Source: Oscillospiraceae bacterium
Lineage (GTDB): Bacteria; Bacillota; Clostridia; Oscillospirales; Acutalibacteraceae
Assembly (NCBI GenBank): GCA_015065685.1
Contig: SVPU01000005.1
Span: 43,965 to 107,964, forward strand
Reading direction: 5' to 3'
Length of the DNA: 64,000 nt
Position numbers and translations under genes: made by a program. Below the pieces are notes generated by a model. The model saw only the letters and a program-made list of their open reading frames with translations, made no database searches and had not been told where the DNA came from. Positions 32,346 through 41,153 of this stretch are shown here, piece by piece. Position 1 is the stretch's first letter, and each line of letters opens with the position of its first letter.

Positions 32346-33134
32346 ATGTATAAAAAATTGATTCTTATATCGGTAGACGGTATGCGTCCCGACGGATTTT
32401 TAAAGTGCAGTAATCCTTTTATTGAGGATTTGATGGCTATCGGAAGTTATACTCTTGATGCCAAAACCGTTCTTCCCTCGGTCACGCTCCCCTGCCATAT
32501 GTCTATGTTCCACAGCGTTCCACCGCAGAGACATGGCATACTCAGCAATCAATATATCCCTCAGGTTCACAAAATAAGCGGTCTTTTTGAACAGATAAAG
32601 CACAGTGGCAAAAAATCCGCTATGTTTTACGGCTGGGAACCGCTAAGAGATATTTCTCAACCCGCTTCACTCACCTTTGCAGAATATATAAATTCTTATT
32701 CTGACGAAGGTACTGACGGTATGCTTACCGACTCTGCCCTTAAATGTATAAAGAAAAACTCACCCGATTTTGTTTTCCTTTATATGGTAGAAACCGACGA
32801 AAAGGGTGGACACGATAACGGGTGGATGACCGACGCATACTTAGGATATATAAATAAGGCAATTGAAAACATCAAACGTGTGATTGAATCAGTCGGTGAT
32901 GAATATGAAATAATCGTAACTGCTGACCATGGCGGTCACGAACGTACTCACGGCTCTGACTGTCACGAGGATACTACTATACCGATGTTTTTCATTGGAG
33001 ATAGCTTTGAAGCAGGAAAGGTATTCGAAAACGTATCTATTCTTGATATTGCACCTACGTGTGCTGATGTTCTCGGTGTAATTCCCGCTCCCGAATGGGA
33101 GGGCAAGAGCCTGATAAATCACAGCAAACAATAA
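32346..33134 (+). CDS. Nucleotide pyrophosphatase/phosphodiesterase-type enzyme
   Basis: 262 residues of the alkaline phosphatase superfamily. Metal ligand ISVDGMRPDG near the N-terminus, nucleophile Thr in LPSVTLPCHMSMFHSVPPQRHGI, and ADHGGHERTHGSD supplying Asp/His ligands. No signal peptide, so cytoplasmic, unlike most secreted NPPs. Only 8 bp after tpiA and 21 bp before gpmI, itself an alkaline-phosphatase-fold enzyme, so it is transcribed with glycolysis. Substrate unknown. Confidence 0.82.
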   Translation: MYKKLILISVDGMRPDGFLKCSNPFIEDLMAIGSYTLDAKTVLPSVTLPCHMSMFHSVPPQRHGILSNQYIPQVHKISGLFEQIKHSGKKSAMFYGWEPLRDISQPASLTFAEYINSYSDEGTDGMLTDSALKCIKKNSPDFVFLYMVETDEKGGHDNGWMTDAYLGYINKAIENIKRVIESVGDEYEIIVTADHGGHERTHGSDCHEDTTIPMFFIGDSFEAGKVFENVSILDIAPTCADVLGVIPAPEWEGKSLINHSKQ

Positions 33135-33155
33135 CAAAAGGAATGGTCACTAATT

Positions 33156-34688
33156 ATGAAAAAACCTATAGTTTTAACTATTATGGACGGTTTCGGTTTC
33201 AATAGCGAAAAAAACGGCAACGCTATTGAAGCGGCAGCTACTCCCCGTCTTGATAAAATTTTTAATGAATGTCCCACAACACAGATTGGTGCATCGGGTA
33301 TGGATGTTGGTCTTCCCGATGGTCAGATGGGTAACAGCGAGGTTGGCCACACCAATATAGGTGCAGGCCGCGTGGTTTATCAAGAACTCACCAGAATTAC
33401 AAAAGCTATTAAAGATGGTGATTTTTTTAATAACACTGCATTTTTAAATGCTATTGAAAACTGCAAAAAGAATGATAGCGCCCTTCACCTTATGGGTCTA
33501 CTCTCAGACGGTGGTGTTCACTCTCACAACGAGCATCTTTATGCACTTGTTGAAATGGCCAAGAGAAACGGGCTCAGCAGAGTTTATATTCACGCTCTTC
33601 TTGACGGCCGTGATGTTCCCCCGTCTTCTGCTGCAGACTTTATTGATGAGCTCAACAACAAGCTCGAAGAAATCGGCTGTGGCAAGCTCGCAACTGTTAT
33701 GGGAAGATTCTACGGTATGGACCGTGATAACCGTTGGGAGCGCGTTGGTAAGGCTTATGCTGCACTCGTTTACGGCGAGGGTGTTCAGGCTACCGATGCC
33801 GCTAAGGCTGTAAGAGAGTCTTACACCAAAAAGGATGAAGAAGGCAAGTTTATTACTGATGAATTCGTTCTTCCCACAGTTATTGCCGATACCGAAAGAA
33901 TCAAAACAAACGACAGTGTTATTTTCTTTAACTTCCGTCCTGACAGGGCAAGAGAAATCACACGCACCTTTGTTGATGATGACTTTGCAGGCTTTACCCG
34001 TGTTGGTGGCAGACAAAAGGTTTATTATGTTTGCTTTACACAGTATGATGCATCAATGCCTAATGTTGAGGTTGCTTTCAAACCCCAAACCTTAGAAAAC
34101 ACACTTGGCGAATATCTTTCAAAGAACGGCCTTACACAACTTCGAATTGCTGAAACCGAGAAATATGCTCATGTAACCTTTTTCTTCAACGGTGGTCGTG
34201 AGGTTATGTTCGAGGGTGAGGACAGAATCCTTGTTAACTCACCCAAGGTTGCAACCTATGATTTACAACCCGAAATGAGCGCAAACGAGGTTTGCGAAAA
34301 GGTTTGCGAAGCAATTGAAAGCGGTAAATACGATGTTATCATTCTCAACTTCGCTAACTGCGATATGGTTGGTCACACAGGTTTCTTTGATGCGGCTGTT
34401 AAAGCGGTTGAAACTGTTGACACTTGCGTTGGCAAAGTTTGTGACTCAACACTCAAAATGGGCGGTGTGGTATTGCTTACTGCTGACCATGGAAATGCTG
34501 ACCGTATGTTAGATGTCGATGGCTCTCCCTTTACTGCTCACACAACCAATCCTGTTCCATTCTCTGTTATTGGTAAAGACTGTGAGCTTCGCGAAGGCGG
34601 AAAGCTTTGCGATATCTCCCCCACAATCATTAAGCTTTTAGGTCTTAAACAACCAAGTGAAATGAGCGGAGAATCAATAATTAAATAA
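33156..34688 (+). CDS. gpmI: 2,3-bisphosphoglycerate-independent phosphoglycerate mutase
   Basis: 510 residues, full length. Metal motif TIMDGFGFN, phospho-serine loop GQMGNSEVGHTNIGAGR, DGRDVPPSS, NFRPDRAREITR and TADHGNADRM. Interconverts 3- and 2-phosphoglycerate. Last gene of the operon, followed by a terminator. Confidence 0.98.
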   Translation: MKKPIVLTIMDGFGFNSEKNGNAIEAAATPRLDKIFNECPTTQIGASGMDVGLPDGQMGNSEVGHTNIGAGRVVYQELTRITKAIKDGDFFNNTAFLNAIENCKKNDSALHLMGLLSDGGVHSHNEHLYALVEMAKRNGLSRVYIHALLDGRDVPPSSAADFIDELNNKLEEIGCGKLATVMGRFYGMDRDNRWERVGKAYAALVYGEGVQATDAAKAVRESYTKKDEEGKFITDEFVLPTVIADTERIKTNDSVIFFNFRPDRAREITRTFVDDDFAGFTRVGGRQKVYYVCFTQYDASMPNVEVAFKPQTLENTLGEYLSKNGLTQLRIAETEKYAHVTFFFNGGREVMFEGEDRILVNSPKVATYDLQPEMSANEVCEKVCEAIESGKYDVIILNFANCDMVGHTGFFDAAVKAVETVDTCVGKVCDSTLKMGGVVLLTADHGNADRMLDVDGSPFTAHTTNPVPFSVIGKDCELREGGKLCDISPTIIKLLGLKQPSEMSGESIIK

Positions 34689-34703
34689 TAAGCCTAAAAA
34701 TTA

Positions 34704-34746
34704 GCAACCGCCAAGCGATTTTCATCATATCGCAAGGCGGTTTTAT
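34704..34746 (+). terminator. Terminator of the pgk-gpmI operon
   Basis: AACCGCC / GGCGGTT stem extended by GCGAT/ATCGC, followed by TTTTATTTT. Confidence 0.82.
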
Positions 34747-34757
34747 TTTGTCTTGTG

Positions 34758-34786
34758 TTGACTTTATTTTAAAAAAATGGTACAAT
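34758..34786 (+). promoter_or_regulatory. Promoter of the HAD phosphatase gene
   Basis: -35 TTGACT (34758-34763), 17-bp spacer ending TGG, -10 TACAAT (34781-34786). Confidence 0.75.
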
Positions 34787-34814
34787 ACTTAAAACCTTTT
34801 CAGGAGGCTTTTTT

Positions 34815-35660
34815 ATGAATAAACCCATTATTGCTATAATGTATGACTTTGATAAAACGCTCTGCACAAGGGATATGCAGGAATATACCTTTATCCCCAG
34901 TGTTGGTATGCAGCCTGATGAGTTCTGGCGCCATACAGGCGAAATCGCCAAAGCCGAGACTATGGACTCTATACTCACATATATGTACTGTATGGTGGAA
35001 AAGGCTCGTGAAGCCGGCACACCGCTCACCCGCGAATCGCTTGTTGCTTGCGGAAAAGATATTGAATATCACAAGGGTGTGGAAGGCTGGTTTGAGCGAA
35101 TTAACCGTTATGCAGAAGAATCAGGCGTTGAGGTTGAGCATTATGTGCTGTCATCAGGACTTAAAGAAATTATTGAAGGTACATCAATCGCTAAATATTT
35201 CAAAAGAATTTATGCTTGTGAGTTTTTCTACAAGGATGGACAAGCATATTGGCCAAAGCTTGCGGTTAATTACACAAGCAAAACGCAGTTTGTTTATCGC
35301 ATAAATAAGGGAGTGCTCGATATTAACAACAATGTTGATTTAAACAGTTCTCGGCCCGATAACGAAAAGCGCGTGCTATTTAGCAATATGATATACATCG
35401 GTGATGGTCTGACAGATGTTCCTTGCATGAAGCTTGTTAAACAGTCGGGCGGCCATTCAATCGCAATTTATCATCCCGGCGAGGATGATAATGCGGCACC
35501 GCTTTTAAAGCACAAGCGAGTTGACTGGATGTTTGAGGCTGATTATTCAGAGGGTAGCGACCTTGACCGCACAATGAAGTTGTTGCTCAAGCAGTTGGCT
35601 TATTCAAATAAACTGCAAGACATTAACGAACAACAAAAAAGAGATTTAGATGAATATTAA
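34815..35660 (+). CDS. HAD-superfamily phosphatase (phosphoserine-phosphatase-like)
   Basis: 281 residues. Motif I YDFDKTLCTRDM (Asp nucleophile), motif II LSSGLKEI, motif IV YIGDGLTDVPCM. The long helical cap between motifs I and II (about 20-125) is of the C1 type seen in phosphoserine phosphatases. Good ribosome binding site (AGGAGG). Monocistronic. The physiological substrate is not evident. Confidence 0.85.
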   Translation: MNKPIIAIMYDFDKTLCTRDMQEYTFIPSVGMQPDEFWRHTGEIAKAETMDSILTYMYCMVEKAREAGTPLTRESLVACGKDIEYHKGVEGWFERINRYAEESGVEVEHYVLSSGLKEIIEGTSIAKYFKRIYACEFFYKDGQAYWPKLAVNYTSKTQFVYRINKGVLDINNNVDLNSSRPDNEKRVLFSNMIYIGDGLTDVPCMKLVKQSGGHSIAIYHPGEDDNAAPLLKHKRVDWMFEADYSEGSDLDRTMKLLLKQLAYSNKLQDINEQQKRDLDEY

Positions 35661-35664
35661 TTTT

Positions 35665-35702
35665 AAAAAAAGGATGCACGAAATTTTCGTGCATCCTTTT
35701 TT
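35665..35702. terminator. Bidirectional terminator
   Basis: AAAAAAGGATGCACGAAA / TTTCGTGCATCCTTTTTT near-perfect stem between the converging HAD and AbrB-like genes. Confidence 0.88.
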
Positions 35703-35961
35703 ATTCTGCTGTTTCTTTTAATGCGCTTAGTTTTTCAATACAATCTTTGCAGACAATATGACCTTCATAATAAACAATTTTTGAGAAGGCTCCACAGAAA
35801 ATACATGTGGGCTTATACTTTTGAAGCACGACTTTATTTCCATCCATATATATCTCAAAACTATCGACTTCGTTTTCTACATTGAGTTGTGCGCGTATTT
35901 CCTTAGGGATTACCACTCTGCCCATTTTATCAACTGTTCTAATCATTCCGGTAGATTTCAT
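35701..35961 (-). CDS. AbrB-family transition-state regulator with zinc motif
   Basis: 86 residues. N-terminal AbrB/SpoVT swapped-hairpin DNA-binding domain (MKSTGMIRTVDKMGRVVIP KEIR..., split: GMIRTVDKMGRVVIPKEIR), then a short C-terminal part with CIFCG and CKDC, a likely zinc site. Closely resembles Bacillus AbrB over the first 50 residues, whereas the C-terminal oligomerisation region is replaced by the Cys motif. GGAGGTAATAAAAA precedes the ATG. Together with Spo0A it fits a spore-former's regulatory set. Confidence 0.88.
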   Translation of the reverse strand: MKSTGMIRTVDKMGRVVIPKEIRAQLNVENEVDSFEIYMDGNKVVLQKYKPTCIFCGAFSKIVYYEGHIVCKDCIEKLSALKETAE

Positions 35962-36048
35962 TTTTTATTACCTCCGCTTTAAAAGCTTTGAGGTAATTAT
36001 AGCAAAAAAGTCATTTTTTGTCAATATTATATAATATACGCTGTTTTT

Positions 36049-36708
36049 CTACCAAATAATTGATTTGCCGCCGAAATCAGTTATTAATTTATTGGTTTTT
36101 GAAAAGTGTTTACAACCCAAAAATCCTCTTGAAGCAGACAGAGGACTTGGGTGGACAGAAAACAGTTTTTTATGTATCGGGTTTGTGATTATCTCTGCTT
36201 TTTTCTGTGCATAGGCACCCCAAAGCAAAAAAATCACAGGAGTTTCTTTGCGGTTGAGTTCTGAAATTACCCTATCGGTGAAAGTTTCCCAACCCATTCC
36301 TTTATGACTGTTAGGGCACCCATCCCGCACTGTAAGTACCGCATTAAGCAAAAGTACACCTTGCTTTGCCCAATCAGTCAGACATCCGTGAGGTGGAATT
36401 TCCTTGCCAACATCGGCATTCAGTTCCTTAAATATATTCCTGAGTGATGGCGGAAAAGCAACACCCTCTTTCACGGAAAAACAAAGTCCGTGCGCCTGGT
36501 CTTCCCCATGATAAGGGTCCTGACCTATGATTACAACCTTTGTGTCCTCAAAAGAAGTGTATTTGAGAGCGTTAAAAATATCGTGCATATCGGGGTGAAT
36601 TTTCTGGGTGGAATATTCCCGTTTTAAGAAGCTTCTTAATTCTTTGTAATAAGGCTTTCCCCATTCATCAGCCAAGATATTATCCCAATCGTTTCCGATA
36701 TTTACCAT
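36049..36708 (-). CDS. ung: Uracil-DNA glycosylase
   Basis: 219 residues. Removes uracil from DNA. GQDPYHGEDQAHGLCFSV contains the catalytic Asp, and HPSPLSASRGFLG is the DNA-intercalation loop with the conserved His. It follows lysA by 15 bp and is probably transcribed with dapA-lysA, hence under the lysine riboswitch; its 3' region runs into an AT-rich gap without an obvious strong hairpin. Confidence 0.96.
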   Translation of the reverse strand: MVNIGNDWDNILADEWGKPYYKELRSFLKREYSTQKIHPDMHDIFNALKYTSFEDTKVVIIGQDPYHGEDQAHGLCFSVKEGVAFPPSLRNIFKELNADVGKEIPPHGCLTDWAKQGVLLLNAVLTVRDGCPNSHKGMGWETFTDRVISELNRKETPVIFLLWGAYAQKKAEIITNPIHKKLFSVHPSPLSASRGFLGCKHFSKTNKLITDFGGKSIIW

Positions 36709-36723
36709 TTTTCACACACCTTT

Positions 36724-38019
36724 TTAAATATCTAAAGCGCAGATATCCTCATAAGTTTCGCGTTTTACTGCCAAATAATCACCATTATCGTTTAACATAA
36801 CAACGGGTGGTCTTGGAACGCGGTTATAATTAGATGCCATTGAATAATTATAAGCACCTGTTGTGAGAACGGCTAAAATATCTCCCCTTTTAGCTCGTGG
36901 AAGCTTAACATCCTCCCCAATAAGGTCGCCCGATTCGCAGCATCTGCCCGCGATTGTGGCAACAAAGTCTTTTTTAGCATTCATATTTGATGCAAGCTCA
37001 ATCGTATAGGCAGATTCATAAAGAGTATACCTCGGATTATCTGTCATACCGCCGTCAATAGAAATATAATTCTTATATCCCTTTATTTCCTTAACACCGC
37101 CCACGGTATAAAGCGTAAGGCCCGCATCGGCAACAAGGCTTCTGCCGGGCTCCATAAGAATTTTCGGTACTTTAACACCGAATTTTTCGCATTGTTTATT
37201 AAGTGTTTTTGAAACCTCGCCGATTTTTTCATAATAATCAATTTCGGGGTCACTTTCCACATATCTCACACCAAAGCCGCCGCCGAGATTTAACATATCG
37301 GGCAAGTAACCAAAGGTGTTGTTTATATCAACTATAAACTCGAGCATCATTTGAGAAGCGGTTGTGAAAGGCTTTGATTCAAAAATCTGCGAGCCGATAT
37401 GGCAATGAAACCCGCAAAGTTCAATGTTGGAAAGTTTCAAAAGTTCTCCAACCGCCGCCTTGGCATCTCCCGTTTTAATAGAAAGACCGAACTTTGATTC
37501 CTCAGAACCGGTTGAAATTTTCTTGTGGGTGTGGGGGTCAATACCCGGGGTTACGCGCAACAAAACCTTTTGTTTTATGTTTCTCTTTGCCGCAATTTCA
37601 TCGATAGCGAACATTTCATCGGTATTGTCAATAATAAAATATCCGACACCCTTTTCCATTGCAAACTCAATATCCGCATCCGTTTTATTGCTTCCGTGGT
37701 AAAAACAGTTTTCCATTGGGAAACCCGCAACGGCGGCAGTATAAATTTCGCCGCCCGACACAACATCAATATCTATTTCTTCTTCAGCCATTATTCTGTA
37801 AATCTGCTTGCAGGAAAATGCCTTGCTTGCAAATTCAGGCACGGAGCCTTCGGGGAAAAATTCGCGCATAGCAGTTTTATAACTTCTTACATGCTCTCTT
37901 ATTTTGTTTTCATCCATAAGATAGAGCGGTGTGCCGTATTTTTCGGCTAATTCCACCGTATCATATCCCGCAAAGGTCAAATGGCCTTTTTCATTAACTG
38001 ATAAATTATCACAAATCAT
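36724..38019 (-). CDS. lysA: Diaminopimelate decarboxylase
   Basis: 431 residues. Last step of lysine synthesis, PLP-dependent. PLP Lys in EFASKAFSCKQIYRI, GFHCHIGSQIFE, NLGGGFGVRYV, EPGRSLVADAG and GRCCESGD are visible. Its ATG overlaps the dapA stop by one base (TAATG), so the two are coupled. Confidence 0.96.
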   Translation of the reverse strand: MICDNLSVNEKGHLTFAGYDTVELAEKYGTPLYLMDENKIREHVRSYKTAMREFFPEGSVPEFASKAFSCKQIYRIMAEEEIDIDVVSGGEIYTAAVAGFPMENCFYHGSNKTDADIEFAMEKGVGYFIIDNTDEMFAIDEIAAKRNIKQKVLLRVTPGIDPHTHKKISTGSEESKFGLSIKTGDAKAAVGELLKLSNIELCGFHCHIGSQIFESKPFTTASQMMLEFIVDINNTFGYLPDMLNLGGGFGVRYVESDPEIDYYEKIGEVSKTLNKQCEKFGVKVPKILMEPGRSLVADAGLTLYTVGGVKEIKGYKNYISIDGGMTDNPRYTLYESAYTIELASNMNAKKDFVATIAGRCCESGDLIGEDVKLPRAKRGDILAVLTTGAYNYSMASNYNRVPRPPVVMLNDNGDYLAVKRETYEDICALDI

Positions 38020-38906
38020 TAAATATTAATACCTACTTTACGCATTTCTGTAAATAAAACCTCTTTGTGAGCATCTTCCATTGAAGTGAGAGGTAACCTC
38101 AAATAATCCTCGCAAAATCCCATTTTAGCCATAGCAGCCTTAACGGGAATGGGGTTAACCTCGCTGAAAAGGGCGCTGATTAAAGGCAAATATTCAAGTT
38201 GCATTTTGAGTGAGCCTTTTGTGTCACCTTCAAAGAACTTCTTGCACATAAGTGAAGACTCTTTAGGAAGAAGATTTGAAAGCACCGAAATACAGCCCTT
38301 ACCGCCGAGTGACATAATCGGCACTACCTGGTCATCATTGCCCGAATAAATATCAATCTTATCTCCGCAAAGTGCAGCAATTTCAGCAATCTTTGAAATG
38401 TTACCGCAAGCCGCCTTGATAGCGCAGATATTTGGGTGCTCCGCTAAAACCGCAACTGTTTTAGGCTCTAAAGCCACACCTGTTCTTGAGGGAACATCAT
38501 AAAGAATAACGGGAACTGTTGATTCGTCTGCAATTTGGGTGAAAAGTTTAATAAGACCGTTCTGTGTTGCCTTGTTATAATAAGGGGTTACAACCAAAAC
38601 TGCATCCACACCCGCCTCACAAGCAAATTTTGTGAGCTCTAAAGCGTAAGCCGTATCATTTGAACCGGTTCCTGCAATAATAGGAACTCTTTTGTTTGCT
38701 CTTTTAACGGCATATGCAATTGCTTCCTTATGCTCTTCATCTGTAAGGGTTGAGCCCTCACCCGTTGTTCCGCAAACAACGAGACCGCCTATCCCCTCTT
38801 CTATCTGCCAATCTATAAGCTTACCAAAAGCCTCATAATCGATTCCGTTCTCAGTGATAGGTGTAATAAGCGCCGTTGCCATTCCCTCAAAAACTGTTTT
38901 TTTCAT
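38019..38906 (-). CDS. dapA: 4-hydroxy-tetrahydrodipicolinate synthase
   Basis: 295 residues. Condenses pyruvate with aspartate semialdehyde. GTTGEGSTLTDEEH, catalytic Tyr in ILYDVPSRTG and Schiff-base Lys in ICAIKAACGN. Start ATG 38906 after GAAAGGAAAG; the frame is open for 49 codons upstream, but those read through the lysine riboswitch and terminator and are not coding. Confidence 0.96.
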   Translation of the reverse strand: MKKTVFEGMATALITPITENGIDYEAFGKLIDWQIEEGIGGLVVCGTTGEGSTLTDEEHKEAIAYAVKRANKRVPIIAGTGSNDTAYALELTKFACEAGVDAVLVVTPYYNKATQNGLIKLFTQIADESTVPVILYDVPSRTGVALEPKTVAVLAEHPNICAIKAACGNISKIAEIAALCGDKIDIYSGNDDQVVPIMSLGGKGCISVLSNLLPKESSLMCKKFFEGDTKGSLKMQLEYLPLISALFSEVNPIPVKAAMAKMGFCEDYLRLPLTSMEDAHKEVLFTEMRKVGINI

Positions 38907-38929
38907 TTTTAACTTTCCTTTCAAAATAC

Positions 38930-39168
38930 AATAAAAAATAGCCGATTGCTCGGCTACCAAAAAATCAGAAAAAGGCATAAACACTATACCTTCTAAAATC
39001 TGTTTTTCGATAGCTCTCCGCAAATGCGACAGTAAAAGAGATGTTATTCCCATTTACCAGTTCGGTCTTCCGCCGTTGACCGCCTTCGGCGACCGTTCCT
39101 TTCACCTTTGACATCTTTCTGCCGAAATTAACATCCAAAAGTTACTGATAACAAATCGCACCTCTATC
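38930..39168 (-). promoter_or_regulatory. Lysine riboswitch (L box) with terminator, upstream of dapA
   Basis: Minus strand reading: GATAGAGGTGCGA (39168 down), ATCAGTAA, then GGTGAAAGGAACGGTCGCCG, and closing GGAGAGCTATC (39009-39019), the same order of conserved blocks as the Bacillus lysC leader. The ends GATAG and CTATC pair as P1. Downstream, TAGCCGA / TCGGCTA plus T6 (about 38934-38956) is a terminator. Lysine binding should stop transcription of dapA-lysA-ung. Confidence 0.93.
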
Positions 39169-39179
39169 TTAATATGGTT

Positions 39180-39208
39180 AATATAACACTAATGTGCCTA
39201 TTTGTCAA
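39180..39208 (-). promoter_or_regulatory. Promoter of the riboswitch-dapA operon
   Basis: Minus strand -35 TTGACA (39203-39208), 17-bp spacer, -10 TATATT (39180-39185); transcription would start a few bases before the aptamer. Confidence 0.85.
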
Positions 39209-39226
39209 GTATTTTCGTTTACAAAC

Positions 39227-39724
39227 TCAGAAAAACAGTGCCGCCGCGCCGTAACTCACAAATGCCACCAACAGTCCTGCACCTACAACACCGATTAGTA
39301 CAGACGGAAACGCTTTCTTAAGCGGCATATCAAGCATTGCCGCAACCAAAGCGCCCGTCCAAGCGCCTGTTCCGGGCAGAGGGATTGCAACAAAAAGCGC
39401 AAGGCCCCAAAAAGCATATTTTAAAACCCTTGCTTTATTCTTTTCGGCCTTTGCTTCCATTTTATCAACAACACCGTTAAGCTTGGGACTAATCTTTCTC
39501 ATCCAAGCAAAAATCTTTTTTATAAAAAGAATAATAAACGGCACGGGAATTAAATTACCTATTACCGCTATCGGTATTGCAACTGCGGGTGAAATTCCAA
39601 CCGCAACACCGACGGGAATTGCAAGTCTTAATTCAATTATAGGTATCATTGAAATAATAAACACCGAAAGCAACTTTACTTCATAGGGTAAATTTTCAAT
39701 AAACTCAATTAAAAACTCCTGCAA
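39227..39724 (-). CDS. Small multidrug export family membrane protein (COG2426)
   Basis: 165 residues, four or five hydrophobic helices, with the family segments SMIPIIELRLAIPVGVA and AIPLPGTGAWTGALVA. Named for similarity to a small export protein family; transport function is unproven. Three bases after the flippase gene, so the same transcript. Confidence 0.82.
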   Translation of the reverse strand: MQEFLIEFIENLPYEVKLLSVFIISMIPIIELRLAIPVGVAVGISPAVAIPIAVIGNLIPVPFIILFIKKIFAWMRKISPKLNGVVDKMEAKAEKNKARVLKYAFWGLALFVAIPLPGTGAWTGALVAAMLDMPLKKAFPSVLIGVVGAGLLVAFVSYGAAALFF

Positions 39725-39727
39725 GCC

Positions 39728-41137
39728 TTATTTCCCCCTTAAAACAGATGAAAATATTTTTTTGATAAAACCAATAAAAAATTTGAAATTTATTACAATA
39801 AGTGCTATCACACAAGCCGCTTGTATAATTATCCAATATTTAACACCCAAAAGCATTGTTACGGTTTGAAGGGTAACAATTAGAGAATTAAGCATTACAT
39901 AGGGCGTGTAAAGCTTGAATTTTATATATTTTCTCGAATTTGCCGCTCTCACAACAAACACAACAATATAACTGATTGCGGTTGCTATTGCCGCACCCTG
40001 AACTCCGAGTGAAGAGGGTATTAAAATAAGATTAAGAATTATGTTAATTACGGCTCCCAAAAGTGCGGTTGCAAAGGAAATAACACTCTTTTTATTCACA
40101 ACATAAACTGTTCCCATAAAAGAGGTAAGCGCCGTAAAGACCATTGAAATGGCAAGCACGGGAACATATTCCCACGCGCCGAAAAATTCATCTGTTGTGA
40201 GAATTTTCATAACAGGCTTCGTAAACGCAATAATCGCAGAGCCTGCTAAAAACATTACCGCTTGAAAAGAACGCCAAATTTGGCCGAAAAATTCAATATG
40301 TTCTTCACCTTCTCCTTGTGATTCAACCACTGCAGAAAACTGCCACGCTTGCATAAACACGGTTGAAACAAGAGTAAGTAAGGTGGGCAACTTATACGAA
40401 ACAGCGTAAAGTCCGTTAGCTTCGCTTCCGATAAAGCCTGTAACCATATATCTGTCCGACACGCTGGTAATCCACCAGAAAACCGTGGTTGGAATAAGCG
40501 GTATGCTGTATTTAAGTAATGATGGCAAAATTGATTTGTTGGGTTTAAAGGTTATCACTCTCCACAGTTTTTCCTTTAAAACGAGGAATACTGTGCAAAG
40601 AGAATCGGCTAAAGCAACCGATAATACATATCCCGTAACACCTAAATCAAACACCGTCAAGAATATTATATTCAAGGCTATAACCAATATAGTATTAATT
40701 ATTCCCTGAATGGCAAAAAGCGCTGTATTGCCGATTGCGCGGATATACTGCGAGCAAAGCGCATGATAGCAGGAAGCCATTGTGTAAACCACAATAAGCC
40801 AAACAAAGCTTTCAAAGCTTTGAACTAAATTAAGTAGCGGAATTATAACCGCAAACATTAAAGCGCCCAAGGTGATTGCGCCCGCGCCGAAAGAGAACAC
40901 GCTTTTTCTATCGGCATCCTTATCAAGTGCAAAACGGAAAACGCCTTCGGTTATTCCAAGTGAAATAATCGGAAATAGCAGGTTTGCGGTTTGGGTTATT
41001 AAGTCTGCGGTGCTGTAATCAGAGGGTGTTAAATATTCGGTGTAAAACCGAACCATTAAAAACACGAGCAATTTAGAGCCAAATGTTCCGAGACTTATAA
41101 GCAAAGTGTTCGAGAATAGCGTTTTATATTTATTCAT
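39728..41137 (-). CDS. Polysaccharide flippase (MOP superfamily, Wzx/MurJ-like)
   Basis: 469 residues, about 14 hydrophobic helices, typical N-terminus (LISLGTFGSKLLVFLMVRFYTEYLTPSDY, within it GTFGSKLLVFLMVRFY). Flips lipid-linked oligosaccharides across the membrane. In a run with pyk, LOG, Nudix and an LTA-synthase-like gene; envelope polymer export is a reasonable guess, but no glycosyltransferase is adjacent. Confidence 0.85.
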   Translation of the reverse strand: MNKYKTLFSNTLLISLGTFGSKLLVFLMVRFYTEYLTPSDYSTADLITQTANLLFPIISLGITEGVFRFALDKDADRKSVFSFGAGAITLGALMFAVIIPLLNLVQSFESFVWLIVVYTMASCYHALCSQYIRAIGNTALFAIQGIINTILVIALNIIFLTVFDLGVTGYVLSVALADSLCTVFLVLKEKLWRVITFKPNKSILPSLLKYSIPLIPTTVFWWITSVSDRYMVTGFIGSEANGLYAVSYKLPTLLTLVSTVFMQAWQFSAVVESQGEGEEHIEFFGQIWRSFQAVMFLAGSAIIAFTKPVMKILTTDEFFGAWEYVPVLAISMVFTALTSFMGTVYVVNKKSVISFATALLGAVINIILNLILIPSSLGVQGAAIATAISYIVVFVVRAANSRKYIKFKLYTPYVMLNSLIVTLQTVTMLLGVKYWIIIQAACVIALIVINFKFFIGFIKKIFSSVLRGK

Positions 41138-41153
41138 AAATCTTCACTTTCTG

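Noticed and set aside
38907..39053. N-terminal extension of dapA (49 codons)
   Set aside because: It reads through the lysine riboswitch and its terminator; the ATG at 38906 has a proper ribosome binding site.
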